From the NCBI RefSeq assembly GCF_028583425.1, contig NC_072793.1, positions 60,269,028-60,333,027 of the forward strand: a stretch of DNA of 64,000 nt, in the 5' to 3' direction. The notes beneath the pieces were generated by a model. That model was given only the letters and a program-made list of their open reading frames with translations. It made no database searches and had not been told where the DNA came from. The stretch comes from Eublepharis macularius (Eukaryota > Chordata > Lepidosauria > Squamata > Eublepharidae). Shown one piece after another: positions 11,764 to 24,811 of this stretch; position 1 is the first letter of the stretch; each line of letters begins with the position of its first letter. A program made the position numbers and the translations under genes.

Positions 11764-11976
11764 GGCCGTTTTCACACTACTAACCTGCTTCCGTAATGTT
11801 GTGAAATGTCGCACAAAAAACGCGGAAGATAGCGTCTTCTCACGAGAGTTTTGTGCGATGTCGCACAAAACTCTCGCAATGTCACGCAAAACTCTCATGA
11901 GAAGACACTATCTTCCGTGTTTTTTGCGCGATGTTTCACAACGTTATGGAAGCAGGTTAGTAGTGTGAAAACGGCC
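11764..11976. mobile_element. CpG-rich foldback MITE
   Basis: An almost perfect palindrome over 213 bp. The ends GGCCGTTTTCACACTACTAA and its complement are flanked by CTG on both sides (11761-11763, 11977-11979), consistent with a 3-bp duplication. The centre has two near-copies of gcgatgtcgcacaaaactctc. It has no coding capacity. Confidence 0.8.
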
Positions 11977-12179
11977 CTGGAAGAAGACTTTTCATTTGTT
12001 TGTATTCTGCTTCCCAAACAAACCATGCCCCTTCCAAGCAATTAATAATCCAATAACAGATTTAGAAGGCAAGAGTTACCTAATGCCAGAAGATTCCTCC
12101 TGTTGGTTTTGGTTTAAAAAAAGACTCACAGGATTACCTCTCTGGATTTAAAAATATGGTTTACACCCTGAACTTGACA

Positions 12180-13072
12180 AACGTGCCAACAATTGCAACC
12201 AAACTCATGGCAACCCCTTCAGAAAACAAATAAAAGACCACACCATCAGCTGTCCACTACTACTTTTACAAACAACTATCCTCAAACCCCACTCAGGAAT
12301 ATAAAAAAACCCAACTAAACAGGATTATAAAAGAATTACCCACATCTATACAAAAACAAACATATTTGGTGACACCACAGGAATCTTGACCAGGCACTTT
12401 CTATCTTCTGCCCCAAATGCACAAGCTCAGCAACCCAGGACATCCTATGGTCACTGGCACAGGCACCATCTGGATACATGGACTCCATTCTCAGACACTA
12501 TGCCATCAATGCCCCCGGTTATGGACGCAACACCATAGGCTTTCTAAGAAAAACACCACCTATTGATAATCTTCCAGATGACACTATTTTGGCCATCATG
12601 GATGTTGAATCTCTATACATCAGCATCACCCACAATGATGGAATACAAGCCATTAAGAACACCCTCTCCAACAACACCACAGCTGACCTTCCTACCAAGT
12701 TCTTCCAGTTTCTCCTTACTCACCGCCACTACTTCAGATTTGGTAATGATTTATTTCTTCAGATCAACGGCACAGCCACGGGTACCTTCATAGCACCACA
12801 ATATGACAACATTTTAATGGCTGACTTGGAACAGCACTTCCTCATCTCCCACCCGTTAACACTCCTCTTGTACTTGAGATTCATTGACGATATTTAGAAC
12901 ATGGGAAAGAAGCACTGGAGAAATTTCATCAGGCTTTCAGCGACTTCTGCCCCATCATCAACCTGACCATAAATCAATCCACACAAGAAATACATTTTCT
13001 AGACATCAATGTCTAGATGTACAATAAATGATGGAAACATAAAAAACACTTTATACTAAAAACCAACTGATC
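12180..13072 (+). pseudogene. Penelope-like element reverse transcriptase remnant
   Basis: Three plus-strand frames join into a Penelope-type reverse transcriptase. The first (about 12390-12465) has 'FYLLPQMHKLSNPGHP' like the family's FY-LPK-HK--PGRP block. The second (12478-12897) has 'DVESLYISI', 'GTATGTFIAPQYDN' and 'RFIDDI', where ID-D is the catalytic box. The third (about 12905-13072) has 'EALEKFHQAFSDF' and 'EIHFLDINV'. At least two frameshifts and stops separate them. The C-terminal GIY-YIG endonuclease is absent; the element is cut off by the repeat at 13073. It is a dead, 5'- and 3'-truncated copy. Family identification rests on these motifs and is fairly secure. Confidence 0.85.
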
Positions 13073-13395
13073 ATAGGGTTGCCAGGTTCCCTTACCCTCC
13101 GGGAGGAAGGAGGGGACCTGGCACTCACCTTTTAAGATATCTTTGCACACGCATGCTCCCGGGGTGGCATGATGGCATCACTTCCAGTAAGTGACATCAT
13201 TCTACAGGGGCCGGGAGTGCTGCTATTTGCGGTCTAAATCGGCCTGCTGCAAAGCATGGGAGTGGCATAATGACATCACTTCCCAGAAGTGATGTTGTCA
13301 CACTGCCCTGAGAGCACGCCCAGTAGGCCTTTCCCTCTGACTTTCCCCCCTGCCAGCCAGGTGAGTGGTGGCAGGGGGCGGAGTGGTGGATCTTT
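13073..13395. repeat. TAGGGTTGCC-family MITE, copy 2, right end lost
   Basis: Starts TAGGGTTGCCAGG and shares with 3455-3814 the order of the interior blocks, including paired 'gacatcacttcc' segments and a ccaggtgagtggtgg block. The right terminus is missing, so no duplication can be scored. Confidence 0.7.
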
Positions 13396-13555
13396 TCTCA
13401 ATCAAATAACCTTAAGAAATGCAAATATGATGCTGTTAATTAATAGTAGTCAGTTCTGGACTGAAGAAATTATTCCAGGACAAAATGGCTGCTAAAGCAT
13501 CAAATTTTAAGTTTTCTCCAAAAGAAGGAAGTTAAAGTTCAATTAAACAGATCAT

Positions 13556-13809
13556 TAACAACAACAACAACATTTGATTTATATACCACCATTCGGGACA
13601 GCTTAACACCCACTCAGAGCAGTTTACAAAGTATGTTATTATCCCCACAACAATCACTCTGTGAGGGTGGGGGGAGCTGAAAGAGCTCCTGTAAGCTGTG
13701 ACTGACCCAAAGTCACCCAGCTGGCTTCATGTGGAGGAGTGGGCAATCAAACCTGGTTCTCCAGATTAGAGTCCTGCCACTCTTAACAACTACGCCAAAC
13801 TGGCTCTCT
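13556..13809 (-). repeat. tRNA-derived SINE, full structure
   Basis: On the minus strand it starts agagagccagtttggcgtag (A-box region), has a B box in ggtttgattgcccac, a conserved core (ctgggtgactttgggtcag), and ends in gatttatataccacc complement with a (GTT)n tail. This is a common squamate SINE of the Sauria/Squam type. Confidence 0.85.
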
Positions 13810-13884
13810 GAATTCTAAGAATTCAAAATATAGCAAAATTACTTAAATACATAGGATATTATTAAATAAGGGAGAAATTCTGGT

Positions 13885-14027
13885 GCAAACGATTAATATC
13901 GCGTTTTCTCACGCGAGTTTTGCGCAATGTCGCGTAAAACTCGCGTGAGAAAACGCGGTATTTCGTGTTTTCCCTGCAACGTGGAGCGATGTTGGGGGTG
14001 CAGGTAAGCCATCTGGAAACGGCCCAG
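13885..14027. repeat. CpG-rich foldback, relative of 11764-11976
   Basis: Contains the inverted pair cgttttctcacgcgagtttt / aaaactcgcgtgagaaaacg around gcgcaatgtcgcg. The right end is ggaaacggccc, as in the family terminus. The left terminus is missing. Confidence 0.7.
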
Positions 14028-14039
14028 AATATTAAATTT

Positions 14040-14912
14040 AAAAACAAGGATTGGAAACAAATATTTCAACAAATTTCCCTATAAATCAATTTCAGGATGT
14101 TTACAAGAACATGCACTAAAGGTGCCTAAAAGGTGATATTTGATCCCAGTTAAGATACCTCACTTAATGAAAACAGAGAATAAAAATTGCTGGAGAGGTT
14201 GCAGTGAATTAGGCATGTTTTTACACATATGGTGGTTCTATTTATGCAAATTTTTGGAAATCAATATTTACAGATATTGTTTAAATAACAACAATTAAAA
14301 CCTACTGTTGAATTAGCTCTGCTCAATTTATTTACCAATGAAAACTCCCAATGTAAACAAAAGACACTTCTTAATTTTCTTTTAGTCTCAGCTAGGATAC
14401 TTATTGCTCAGTGCTGGAAAAAAGCTAAAGAGATTTCCTTGGACAGGTGGCACACTGAGTTAAGAAATATAGCAACACTTGAAAAATTAACAAATAAAAT
14501 TAAATTAATTCAAGGGAGAAAAAAGAAAGATGATTTCAAGATAATTTGGAATAGTTTCATGATTTATTTAATGGAATTTCCAGACGATAGCTCTTTTAGA
14601 AATGTTCTTTATTTGGAGGGAAACCCTTATTTGAAAATTTGATTACAGTATTGAATAATTATATTAGAGGATATTATCATTCAGAAATGGATTTAATGAT
14701 TTTATGTTATAGCCAGTTGGATGGAAGCTCCCCACTCACTCTTCTTTATCTTTTCCTTTTGTGTGTGTTGTGTAACAATTACATAATATGATGGTATTAA
14801 CTATTGATTAGATAGGAGATTATCAGATGATTGTGTTTTGTTTAATTTTTTGTGTGGTGTTTGTTGCTGTGTGTATACTATAAAACAATTTTAAAAATTA
14901 AAAAAAAAACAA
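14040..14912 (+). pseudogene. 5'-truncated L1 fragment (ORF2 end and 3' UTR)
   Basis: Degraded plus-strand frames give 'NCWRGCSELGMFLHIWW', matching the C-terminal CWxC...H region of L1 ORF2. They are followed by a 67-codon open tail (14439-14642), a short 3' UTR and a poly(A) run at about 14891-14912. It is a different, older L1 lineage than the element at 45726. Confidence 0.75.
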
Positions 14913-16204
14913 AGTCTTCTTCCTCTTTGCTCCATACAACCAGTTGCAAAATGTCCCTTAGAGACAAGTCCCGCACAGTCCGTTTGTCATAGCAACTTGG
15001 AAAATAAATGTGGGCTGCACTAGATTTACATCTTGGCGATGCTGTGTCATATGTAATGTGATCAGCTTCATATAGCATAGAAACCTCTATGGCAATGACA
15101 GCTGTATAGTAAGAAACTGGAGACTTTCTACTGCATTGCCATATGGTGGTGAGGAAAAAAAGGAGCATTGGAATCCATAAGGTACTCCTTAATGGATACT
15201 TTCCAGTTCATTTGAGAACAGGACAAGAGTTTTTTTTAGCCCAGCCCAGCCCAGCCCTTCCTTTTCCGCCCATTGCCAAGCACTGCTGGAGAATCAGGTG
15301 CAGCATCAAGGTCACAGCTTGTGACTAAGCTTCCTATAGCACAGCCTTTCCTTTGCTGGAGAGAAGGATCTGTAAGCTCCAACAAGCAGCAGCCCAGGAA
15401 ACTTGCGTGAAGATCTGTGAATAACTTTACACGATTCTTCCCTGGATGGAAACTGACTGAGTATCCAAGAAATGGTGTGACTGAAGTTTCTATCCTGTAT
15501 GACAGACCACCAAAGCACTGCTTGCTCTCCTTGCTCACACTTTGTCTTCTATGACTGGGCTTCAGCTACAGAGCAAGTAGACTGGAGGAGTAGCAGCAAC
15601 TTAACAGAGTCTTGGTGCTCCTAATATAGGAGAAGCCAGACTAGATAAAGAGATGGTAATGCCATCTGTAATGGATTGAGTCTCTGGCTCAGAAAGTGTA
15701 GTTTGCAACAGCCCTTCTGCTTCAGTTATATGAATAATGGTTCTGATGAAACAACTTACACAGTCAGGCTCCAAGTCATTAAAGGGAAGAGCACAACATT
15801 TCAAGGCTAATAAAGAGAAATATATATATATCTTTAGCAGTGCACCTCATCATTCAGCATCACTTCTTTGGGGCTTTATGTGGGCATGTCACCAGCTAAT
15901 ATATGTGCAAATTCCATTAAATATATATGTTTGCTTGCTTGAAGGGACTATTATAGCTATTCATTTATCCGGTGCTTTATTTATGTCAACATAAGCTAAA
16001 CAAGATGTTCTGCCTCCACTGGACAGTCCACCAGAATATGTATTCATTCTAGAAGCTGCAATTTGCAGATCAGAAGAATCCTTAAACCAAATACACAGTC
16101 TCTAGCATATAGTATAACATACTGGGGAACCAGGAACTTCTCAACAGCAGTCTCAATATGGGAACAGAGGAGACCCAGCTGTAACTTCACTTCATGGTTT
16201 CACT
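14913..16204. other. Non-coding, nothing recognised
   Basis: Contains a short (CCCAG)n tract near 15240 and a (TA)n tract near 15820. No exon or repeat family was recognised. Confidence 0.4.
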
Positions 16205-17935
16205 CTAGCTGTTTGTAATATTGATTGCTTGATTAAATTTCTAGCCTGCCCTCCTCACAAGCAGGCTCAGGGTGGGTCACAACATCTCAATCACATAAAT
16301 ACAAGAATATAAATACATAAGCACATAGAACAACACCATAAATACATCATAAAAGCTAGTATAAAATATAAAAAATTACAAAATATAAAAAATTCCTCCA
16401 AGATATGGCAGTCAGCCTACAATCTAATAATTACCCTCAGTCACTGTGGGTTAGACAGGAAGAGCTGCCAAGATCCAACCAACAGGAGCGAAGGAGTCAA
16501 ACCACAGCAAGGAGGCCAGCAGGAAAGTTAGCCCGTGCCTCAGTCATCACTGTAGACCTGGCAGAACATCTGTTTTACAGGCCCGGTGGAACTGTAACAA
16601 GGCCCACAGGGCCCGAGTCTCTATGGGGAGAGTGTTCCACCAGGCTGGTGCCAGAGCCAAAAAGGCTCTAGCCCTGGTCAAGCCCAGGTGAACATCCTTG
16701 GGGGTGTGAATCACCAGCAGGTGTTGGTCTGCTGAACGCAGTCCAGGGATCGTATGGTGAGAGATGGTCCTGCAGATATGTTGGTCCCAGTTCACGAAGG
16801 GATTTAAAAGTTAGAATCAAGACAGGGAACCAACACAGCTGGCATAGTACAGGTTTTATCTGTGCCCTAGTTGGAGTCCCCACAAGGGCATCCAACGCTG
16901 CATTGTGGACCAGTTGCAGTTTCCAGATCAATCTCTATGGCAGCCCTGCGTAGAGTGAGTTACAATAATCCAGTCTGGAGGAGACCATTGCGTGGATCAC
17001 GGTTGCTAGGTCACAGGCAGAGAGATAGAGGGCAAACTGCCAGACCTGACGAAGACAGAAAAATGCAGATGCTATGATCTGGGCCCCCATTGATAAGGAA
17101 GCATCCAGACTCACACTCAAGACTCCTCACTGTTGGCATGGGCACTAATGACACCCTATCAAGGGCTGGGAGCCAAATTCCCAAACTCCTCAGTCTGTGG
17201 CCCAGATGCAGGACCTCTGTCTTCATAGGGTTCCATTTCAAATGACTCTGTTTAAGCCACACAGTCACAGCATCCAAAGCACTAGCTAAGACCTCTATGG
17301 CAACATCCGGCCATCTGTCCATCATCAGATACAACTGGGTGTCACCAGCATACTGATCACAACCCAGTCCAAAACTTCAGGCCAACTGGGCAAGGGGTCA
17401 CATATAGACGTCAAATAATACTGGGGAGAAAATCACTCCCTGGGGGACACCACATACCAACTGTAAGGCAGTCCCACATATCCCCACATTGGCAAGGTGG
17501 TGGTGGGTCAAAAGATCATAATCGACCATGTCAAACACTGCTGTACAATCCAGTAAGACCAGCAGCGCCAACCCACCTCGATCCAGATGCCGATGAATAT
17601 CATCTGTGAGGGTGACCAATGCTGGCTCTGCCATCTCTGTCCCCTGGCCAGGGCAGAAGCCAGACTGAAATGGATCCAGGACAGAGGAGTCCTCAGGAAT
17701 ACCTGCAGTTGCTCAGCCACCGCTCGTTCAGTTACCTTACCCAGGATGAAACAAGCCACTGGAAGTTTGCGACTTGCCTCTTTGGCGATGGGAACGGGTT
17801 CAGTATTATCAAAAAGCAATATTCTAGCTACTCTTAAGCCCTCTCCCACATGTATAAATCTTGTCTTCAGATCCTGATCAGCATCTACACTTATTTCCAC
17901 ATTTTATTTGATCCTGCTTCACATATCAGACTCAA
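16205..17935 (-). pseudogene. L2-like LINE, decayed ORF2
   Basis: Minus-strand frames from 17900 down carry, in order: 'LLVLLDCTAVFDMVDYDLL' (RT motif with FD), 'GVPQGVIFSPVLFDVYM', 'QYAGDTQLYLMMD' where the YADD catalytic box reads YAGD, 'WNPMKTEVLHLG', 'SSRLDYCNSLYAGLP', and a C-terminal part near 16550-16790. There is an internal deletion between 'GTALQ' and 'CGVPQG', plus several frameshifts. The 3' end at about 16205 carries the tail ggctagaaatttaatcaa. The endonuclease is missing. The 'LNP-KTE' and 'RLDYCNSL' signatures favour L2 over CR1. Confidence 0.85.
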
Positions 17936-20900
17936 AGGAAAGCTGTATTCACTCACATAGGCGTGACACAGCTCAGAATCACTAAGTTACACTCTGTGTG
18001 CCTTACCCTGTGGTGCCTGCTCTATAGTTCGATCATCACTGGAAGAATGCAGAAGGAAGGGGGGGGGGGGTCAAAGGAGGATCAAAAAAGACTGTCATGC
18101 AGATTGCATAGGTCAGATATGCATCTACAGACCTACAGAGATCGGCAAGTTCAGATACAGCATTAGAATTATTATAGAAGACACTGAATACAAATGCTTT
18201 GAATTTTGTTTTTTGCTGAAATGTCATATCAGAGTCAGAAGGAAAAGGAAGCTCTCAAAGTTTCAAGAAATCATAAATTGGTGAGACATAACTGTCTATG
18301 GTATGGCTCATCCAAAAAGATGGAAGGAAAAAGATTGATGAATTTAGCATCTGTTTAAACACTCACCTGTTTCCACACTACCCATGTTAGCACCTTGATG
18401 CACACCTCTAAGCCCCCAAAGAGTTGATGAACATGGATATAAAGGACTCTGCTACCTTTGCTTTGCATCAGGAATAGCTGACACTGTGTTTATTCTCCTT
18501 TTTCAGTGGCTCTGTTTGCAAGAAAAAGAATTGCAGCAATGTGGGGGAGAGCCTTTTGCTGTTCTTGCTAACAGCTGGGGGTGATTGGATCCCCTTCCCT
18601 CCCTGTTTCACAACACACCCTTCAATTTGGCTGCATTTTAGAAGAGGGTGGAATTCCCACAGCGGATTTTAGGCAGCAAGTCAAGAATGATTCAGGATTC
18701 CTCCCACCCAGTGCAATGGCACCCTTCTTCTGTGGCAAGATAGGGTCACATTTATGCTGGGAGCCTGCATAAAGTGATCACAACAAGAGAGCACAAGAGA
18801 AATAATTAAAGGGTTCCCAATGCTCTTGGGTAAAAAAAAACAAAAAAACACGACTCTTGCAAATGCATGTATTATTCTTTAAAAAACAAAACAGTACACA
18901 CAAACTCTAATGCTAAGGGCCTGACAGAAAGCAGGATATGATTGGAAGACATGTGATATAGCAGCCTTGCTGAAGATAATCATGTCTGAGTCTTGGAGGG
19001 AAGGTTCCCTGGGTACCCTCTTTATGTCCAAAAAGGCAGGATCTAGATTAAACAGATGAATAAGTAGTGTGCAGACAGAAACATACCTATGTGTGAAGCT
19101 GTTTGTTCATCCTTTGTCTTGCACTTATAGAACAAATATACCAATGTGGTGAATGTGTGGAACAGTAACCTATGTTTTACAAAGTTACAGTTAGACATAA
19201 AGCTTCTCTCACATATGAGCTGCATACTGCTTGCAGTGACGGGCTGCTGAGTCTGGGATGTAGGACTGTCAAGAGTGACCACAAATAAACTACTGGCCAC
19301 CAAAACTATTCAAAATCTGTGGGCTTTACCTCTCTGTGTCCTTCTGAAGTTAACATATGGTTTCCAAGTGGCAGGTGGTTTTATGGGTGGCAGAACCCTG
19401 AATTACTTGAGGACAAAACAAAAATGAAGTTTATTTAGGAACAAGAGGATATGCATTGACGTATATAGGAAAGGGATAAGGGGATTCTAAATAGAGTTAA
19501 ACTGTCCTGCTAAAAAGACTGGAAATCAGAGCCAGGATGCTTGGATAGTAGAGATTAGTCAGCTTAATGGATGAATTTCAAGCACAACTCTTACCTAAGG
19601 TTCCAAAGCTTAGCTCCTTCTGTCACACTGATTCACACCTACATCAACTGACATGCAACTGGACAGAAAGGAGCACAAGTTAACAGTTTTGATGGGAGCA
19701 AAGCTCCAATCCAGGGGGATAACTCCCCCCACATATGGTAACATCTGCTTCAAGTCTGAATTTTGAACAACACCTTATGCGGGTTCAGGTAATGTAAGAA
19801 ATCTTTCTTTGACTCCTGGAAGTATCTGTACTATTGTCAGAGAGGATGAGACGGTGGTCAGAGAGAAGCAATATAATGGATGTTAAGTGGTTTGAAGCTT
19901 AATGCCAGATAAATCCCCAGGGGCAAAGGCCAGCTGAGCAGCCAATATGGAGCCTTACAGATAAGTTGACCACATTATGGTTAATGCAATGCAAGCCTAA
20001 CATATTTCTAGATCTGCAGCCTCTATTCATTGGGAATTTGAGGTAGTGTATGTGCATTTATGAGACAGGTTCAGAAGGTGCACGGGAATAATACAATTGC
20101 AGGGAAGTAGCAGGATTTCCTTCCTCCTCCCTCTGAAGGTCAAAACCCTGTAATAGGGAGTACAATTGCACTTTCCATTTGCTAATGATCGTCTCAAACA
20201 AAAAAAGAGAGAACCTTAAAGGGCAGCAGAATTTCATGTTAGCCCACAGCAGGCCATGTTCTAACAGCAATTTCTTCTAAACTTTCCCCCCGAAATGTGC
20301 TAGTGTCACAGAAAACTCCTAATGACGCTCTTCCAAGTACAGATTTTTCTATTAGTTTAAACAAGATTGTCTAAGATATGTTGTCCACTGATGTACCATT
20401 TCCTACCCTCTCTTTATTTTGCTGTCAAATTTATTTCTCTCCTTCTTTTCCAGTTTTGGATTTAATCATACAGTAACCAGGTTTAGGGGGATAAGAAGAA
20501 AGGTGAACAAAACTGATTCCAACAGTACTGATGTGGCTCCTATCACACCATCTGTTCCTGTAGCTGTTAACCATCCACATCACAAGAAACAACAGAGGTA
20601 ATAAAGTATGGTGCCATCCCATTCTTCCGGAGTCTCCTAGCTAGGCTTCCAAGTCACCAGAGATCCTCAGTAAAGTTACTAGCTGTCAAAATACAGAGGA
20701 CATGTTTGGTCACATTTGCAAATGAAATCCTCAAATCTGGGCTACCTTATGTTCTTCAGAGAGTTATCATAAAACCATCCTGAGATCTTCTCCAAAGGCT
20801 GGTTCTGACTTTTCTGTATGTAATAGAAGCAGTCAACACAAATGTAACATGACTGATATCTTCATTTTAGTAGCTGACATTTTATTTAAAATTATATGCA

Positions 20901-23169
20901 AAAATTTTAATTACCAGTAATAAAACATACATGCTTATCTGAAGACTGGTTCATGATATTTCAGAACTGGCTTTCAAGGCTCAACAGGTGTTCTACTAGA
21001 GAACCAATGATCAAAACACTCAAGCAATTTATAGGGGTCTTCCCTCATTTGTTCTTATTAAGAAATATCAAAAATGTTTCCTTCTTCAGGACAGGTGTAA
21101 AAATAAACTTGAAAGTGAGCCAAGCAGCGAGATATGGGCTCTGACTATAACTATGGTCAGTGGTTGAATGATCACTAACTTACAACATGGGGGACATGGT
21201 AGAGAAAGAAAAGCAATCACAATATCCATTCAGGAACCACCACCCATCCTTTTAGATGGTGGAGGAAAAAAAGAGAATTATTTATCTGCACAAGCTCTGC
21301 AATGAAATGAGGTTTTAGTACTTATAGGCTCCAAGGCCACCACTACCCCCCCTTTATTCTCCCTATTTTCCCAAGAACTCTGACATCAGTCAGCACTGAT
21401 ATTCCTTCGCCTCTCAAGGCCAAAGAAGTGTGCAAGTTCCAGCAGAAGCCAGCGGCGTGCAAGTGTGTAAAAGAATTATTTATAGCCACAAATCAAAGCA
21501 AGAAACTCAACGAGACTGCCTTAGCTGCCTAGGCTGTTGCTGGAATGTGTATGCAGCAGAGATATGCATAACATTTTCAGACCTGAACAGTTAAGATTTC
21601 ACACACACACACACACCCCAATATATATATCAATTTCCACTCTATTGTCAGACAGGAGGGAAAGAAGAAATTGCCACAGATGGACTCATGTATAAACTCC
21701 TCCTAAAGTGGTCTAACAAAACATCGCAGAGTATCAGAGTTTTCAAATACTTAAGAAAAAAAGGTTTTAAATAAAAGTCCATTATATTATACTTGCTGTT
21801 CAAACTAAGGTACTATAAGAGAAACCATGGTCAAAAAGTATTACCACTTTCAAATAAGTTTAAAGGGCTTTCACCAATAAGTTTAGCTGCAAGGAAGCAT
21901 GGCAGCTTGCCACTTGAACAAGCATGTTTGTCTCTCACTGTGCCTCTTTTCCTGCCATATTTCTCTTTGAAGCAATCTCTGCTAACAGCTAAACAAGAGC
22001 CAATAGGACAGCAAAATTTCACAACCACTTCTGGCGCGGTGGCCGCTACATATGCTGTGTTTCAAATGCCAGCGCCATATAGACAGGCCTTTACACAAAA
22101 GCCTGAGGGCATGCAAAGGCCTCTGAAAGCACCTAAGAAGCCACTTCCAGATCAACGGAAGGTCCTGTCCAAAGCTCTGTGCTCCAAGAGCCAGAACTCT
22201 GCCTTCTGTTACTGGAACTGAGAATCAGACCAGAAACAGTGGGGAATACATCAAATGAACAAAAGGGGAAATAAAACAGAGGAGCTCTGCTTCGTTGACT
22301 TTTTATGCAAGGTCTACTCACACAATCATCCCAACACATGGCAAAAAGCCAAACTGTGCACAAGATCCATTTATCATGGTGGTCACTGTGCACGTGGCAT
22401 TTTCAGGAATCCATTGGCCACGTGAACAGGTTCCCACTGACTTCTAACGTAACTATACATAAGGAATGGTCACACACACATCTCCCCCCACCACACAAAA
22501 CAGAGCAAAAGATTGTAAAGGGGCCAAATCTTGCCTGACATTAGCCCCTAAACATTAGAGAGCTCTCCTGTTGTGTCGTATGTTTAACCAAAAACCCATA
22601 ACCACTACATAAGTGTAACAAATCCTACATACATTTACTTGAGAATAAAGCCCATCAAAATCTCGAGATTTACCGAGTGTGGGGGACAGGCATGGGGCTG
22701 AGCTGGATACATTCCAATATGGTTTCATTCCAGCAATAAACCACCCCACAACGGCGTTTGGGACAGTTAACACCACCTGCTCACGTTCATTTCTACACTG
22801 GGTCTTTGGTCATCTCTATTGGGTCAGTATCAGTGAAGAAATATGAACCTAGAAAGGGAGCCAAGGAGGTTCCAATGCCATTTGGCAACCTGAGTGCCTT
22901 CTCCCAATGCCCCAGGTTACACAAAGCCCTATTAAAACAAAGCAGTTTCCCAATCATTCTGGGCACATATAACATTTCGCCCGTTAAAAGGGAGAGGGGA
23001 ATGGGGGAAACGCGGTTTATCCCACGCGCTTCTCAATCGACTCTCCCCTAAGATTTAGCAGTCAAGCTATCCGTTTCTTTTCCAATCAAAATTCCGTTTG
23101 GCCACCCACGTTTTAAGCCAGGAAAATATTACTTAATAGGAACAATTCTGGGATTGCTTTCGTCCAAGC
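17936..23169. other. Non-coding, mostly unassigned
   Basis: No exon could be supported on either strand. There is a (CA)n run at 21601-21616 followed by a short TA run. The longest ORF (21793-22221, plus) shows no domain. If the CpG island at 23.8 kb belongs to a minus-strand gene, this is its first intron. Confidence 0.4.
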
Positions 23170-24330
23170 GATCTCGTATCCCCTCCCTGTGCTCGAGCAC
23201 ACAATGGTACTCCCCACGCGGAACGTGCGGGGAATGCGAGCGCACGTGGGCGTGGCACTCGTCCTCGGCCTGATCCCATTGAATGATCTAACGCTCAGCG
23301 CGAAGCGGCAGAGAGCAGCGAACGCCTGTCCCAAGCCGCGGGTAACGCAGGGCGTGATCCTGCGCGGCTAGGGCTTGCCAATTGCATCGGATGCTGTCGA
23401 CTCTAATCCGCGAAGGGCTTTGCTAGCACAAAACGCCTAGCCTTTCAGGTGCTGCCGGGGATGGTGGTGGTATGGAGCACAATAGGCTGAGCAGGTTGGG
23501 GAAGGACTCAGCTAAGAAGCGCGGGGGCAACAGCAGCAAGCGAGACGCAGTTAACAGAAGCTCTTTTTTTCAAAGCGAGGTTCCTTCTCCCCATATAGGA
23601 GTCAGGGTCTTCGCGGACTGCGCCTTCTCTAACTTTCCCGCAGCCCGGACAAGTGGTATGTCCATGCCAGGTGCCACCCAACCCGCCGTGAGCAGGACAC
23701 TCATTCCCTCGACGCAGCATCTTCCCTGGCTGGCAGGCGCATTGTGTAAGCCTGAGCAAAGCCACCGGTCAACCTGCAGCCATAGAAACCCAGCCCCCGT
23801 CATTTCCTTACCGCTGAGTCTCTCCATGGTCCCGGTCATGGCTGGGTCGGGTCAGCAGAGGAGACACGATGGGCAGCAGCCGCTCCTCTGCGCAGCTCGC
23901 TGTTCCCCCCCCCAGCTGCGCGCTCAGTTCACACCCTGCCTGACCGGGGGAAATACGCTCCGCTCCCCTGGCGCACACGCCCGTCAACCTTTAAGCCGGC
24001 TCCCGCTGCTCTCCCAAACCCTCCCTGCCGCCTCCGCCTCCTCCTCGCACAGCGCCGGGTCTTAGCGCCGTTCCGTCCGCCGCCTCAGCTTCTCTCCCGG
24101 AGTTTGACAATCTCCGTTGGGACAGCCTCGTCGCTCGCCCCGCCCTTCCGGATCAGGTGCGCCTGCCTGTACACAATGACAGCCTCCTCCTCGGTCAGCG
24201 CCGCGGGCTTGTCAGTCATTTGGCGCGGGCGCTCTTTTCGGCCTGTCTCCCCCTTCCCTCGCCCGCCTATTCCAGAGTCACCTCATAGTCAGCATCTCTC
24301 GCACCCGGCTCTGCCCTCAGCGTGAACCCA
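23170..24330. promoter_or_regulatory. CpG island, likely promoter
   Basis: Over about 1.1 kb the sequence is markedly GC-rich and full of CpG, in contrast to its AT-rich surroundings. It includes Sp1-like GC boxes and gcgcgg/ccgcgg clusters. It contains the minus-strand ATG and splice donor at 23812-23839. Islands of this kind mark vertebrate promoters. Direction is inferred from that exon; a bidirectional promoter is not excluded. Confidence 0.75.
23812..23839 (-). CDS. Putative first coding exon, gene unidentified
   Basis: Within the CpG island the minus strand has an ATG at 23839 and a second ATG at 23827 in a strong context (gggaccATGGag). The frame runs 28 nt to a consensus donor (AGCG|gtaagg, donor at 23811), ending in phase 1. 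The encoded N-terminus would be MTGTMERLS or MERLS. The tandem gene after ABLIM3 in human is AFAP1L1, whose protein also starts with a very short N-terminal stretch before its first helix. Position and orientation fit, but nine codons cannot prove identity. No second exon was found in 1-23.8 kb. Confidence 0.4.
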
Positions 24331-24811
24331 TTGCCCTGAAGAACTTCATTCTGCTTTCTTTTGCCCCTTTAGTGCCCGCACCCCAAAGGCGCTCCATGTG
24401 CCATTCTCTCTCCAGTTCCTCTCACATGTGACCCTAGGAAATGTTTGTTACATATGTATTTTAAAACATATAATCAACATCTCTCGGTATAAGAAGGCTT
24501 GCCAGGGGCTTCCAAATTCATAATAAAAACTATTTTTCCTGCTCCTCATCACACATGACTACTTCCCTGCAGGGATAGAATGACTCTCTAGGAAATTGTA
24601 TGCATCATAATAATGCTTCTCAACCTATAATGAATGCTTGCATGACTTACCAGTACTGTATGGTGTACAAGTGATGATAGTGTACATGTCTGTTTTAAAC
24701 TGGAGTTCATGTAGGAAAATTATAATGGAGTGGCTGTAACTGATTACACCATCTTCTTAATTTCTTTGTGAATTCTGTTTAGTTTGATGTGATGCAGAAT
24801 GCCCATGTACC
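24331..24811. other. Intergenic, nothing recognised
   Basis: AT-rich sequence between the CpG island and a SINE. No feature was recognised. Confidence 0.45.

Noticed and set aside
21793-22221. 142-codon plus-strand ORF
   Set aside because: No domain, no codon bias or splice signals; treated as chance.
23472-24065. 197-codon plus-strand ORF
   Set aside because: It lies inside the CpG island, where stop codons are rare by composition. It has no domain, and the minus strand has a better exon there.
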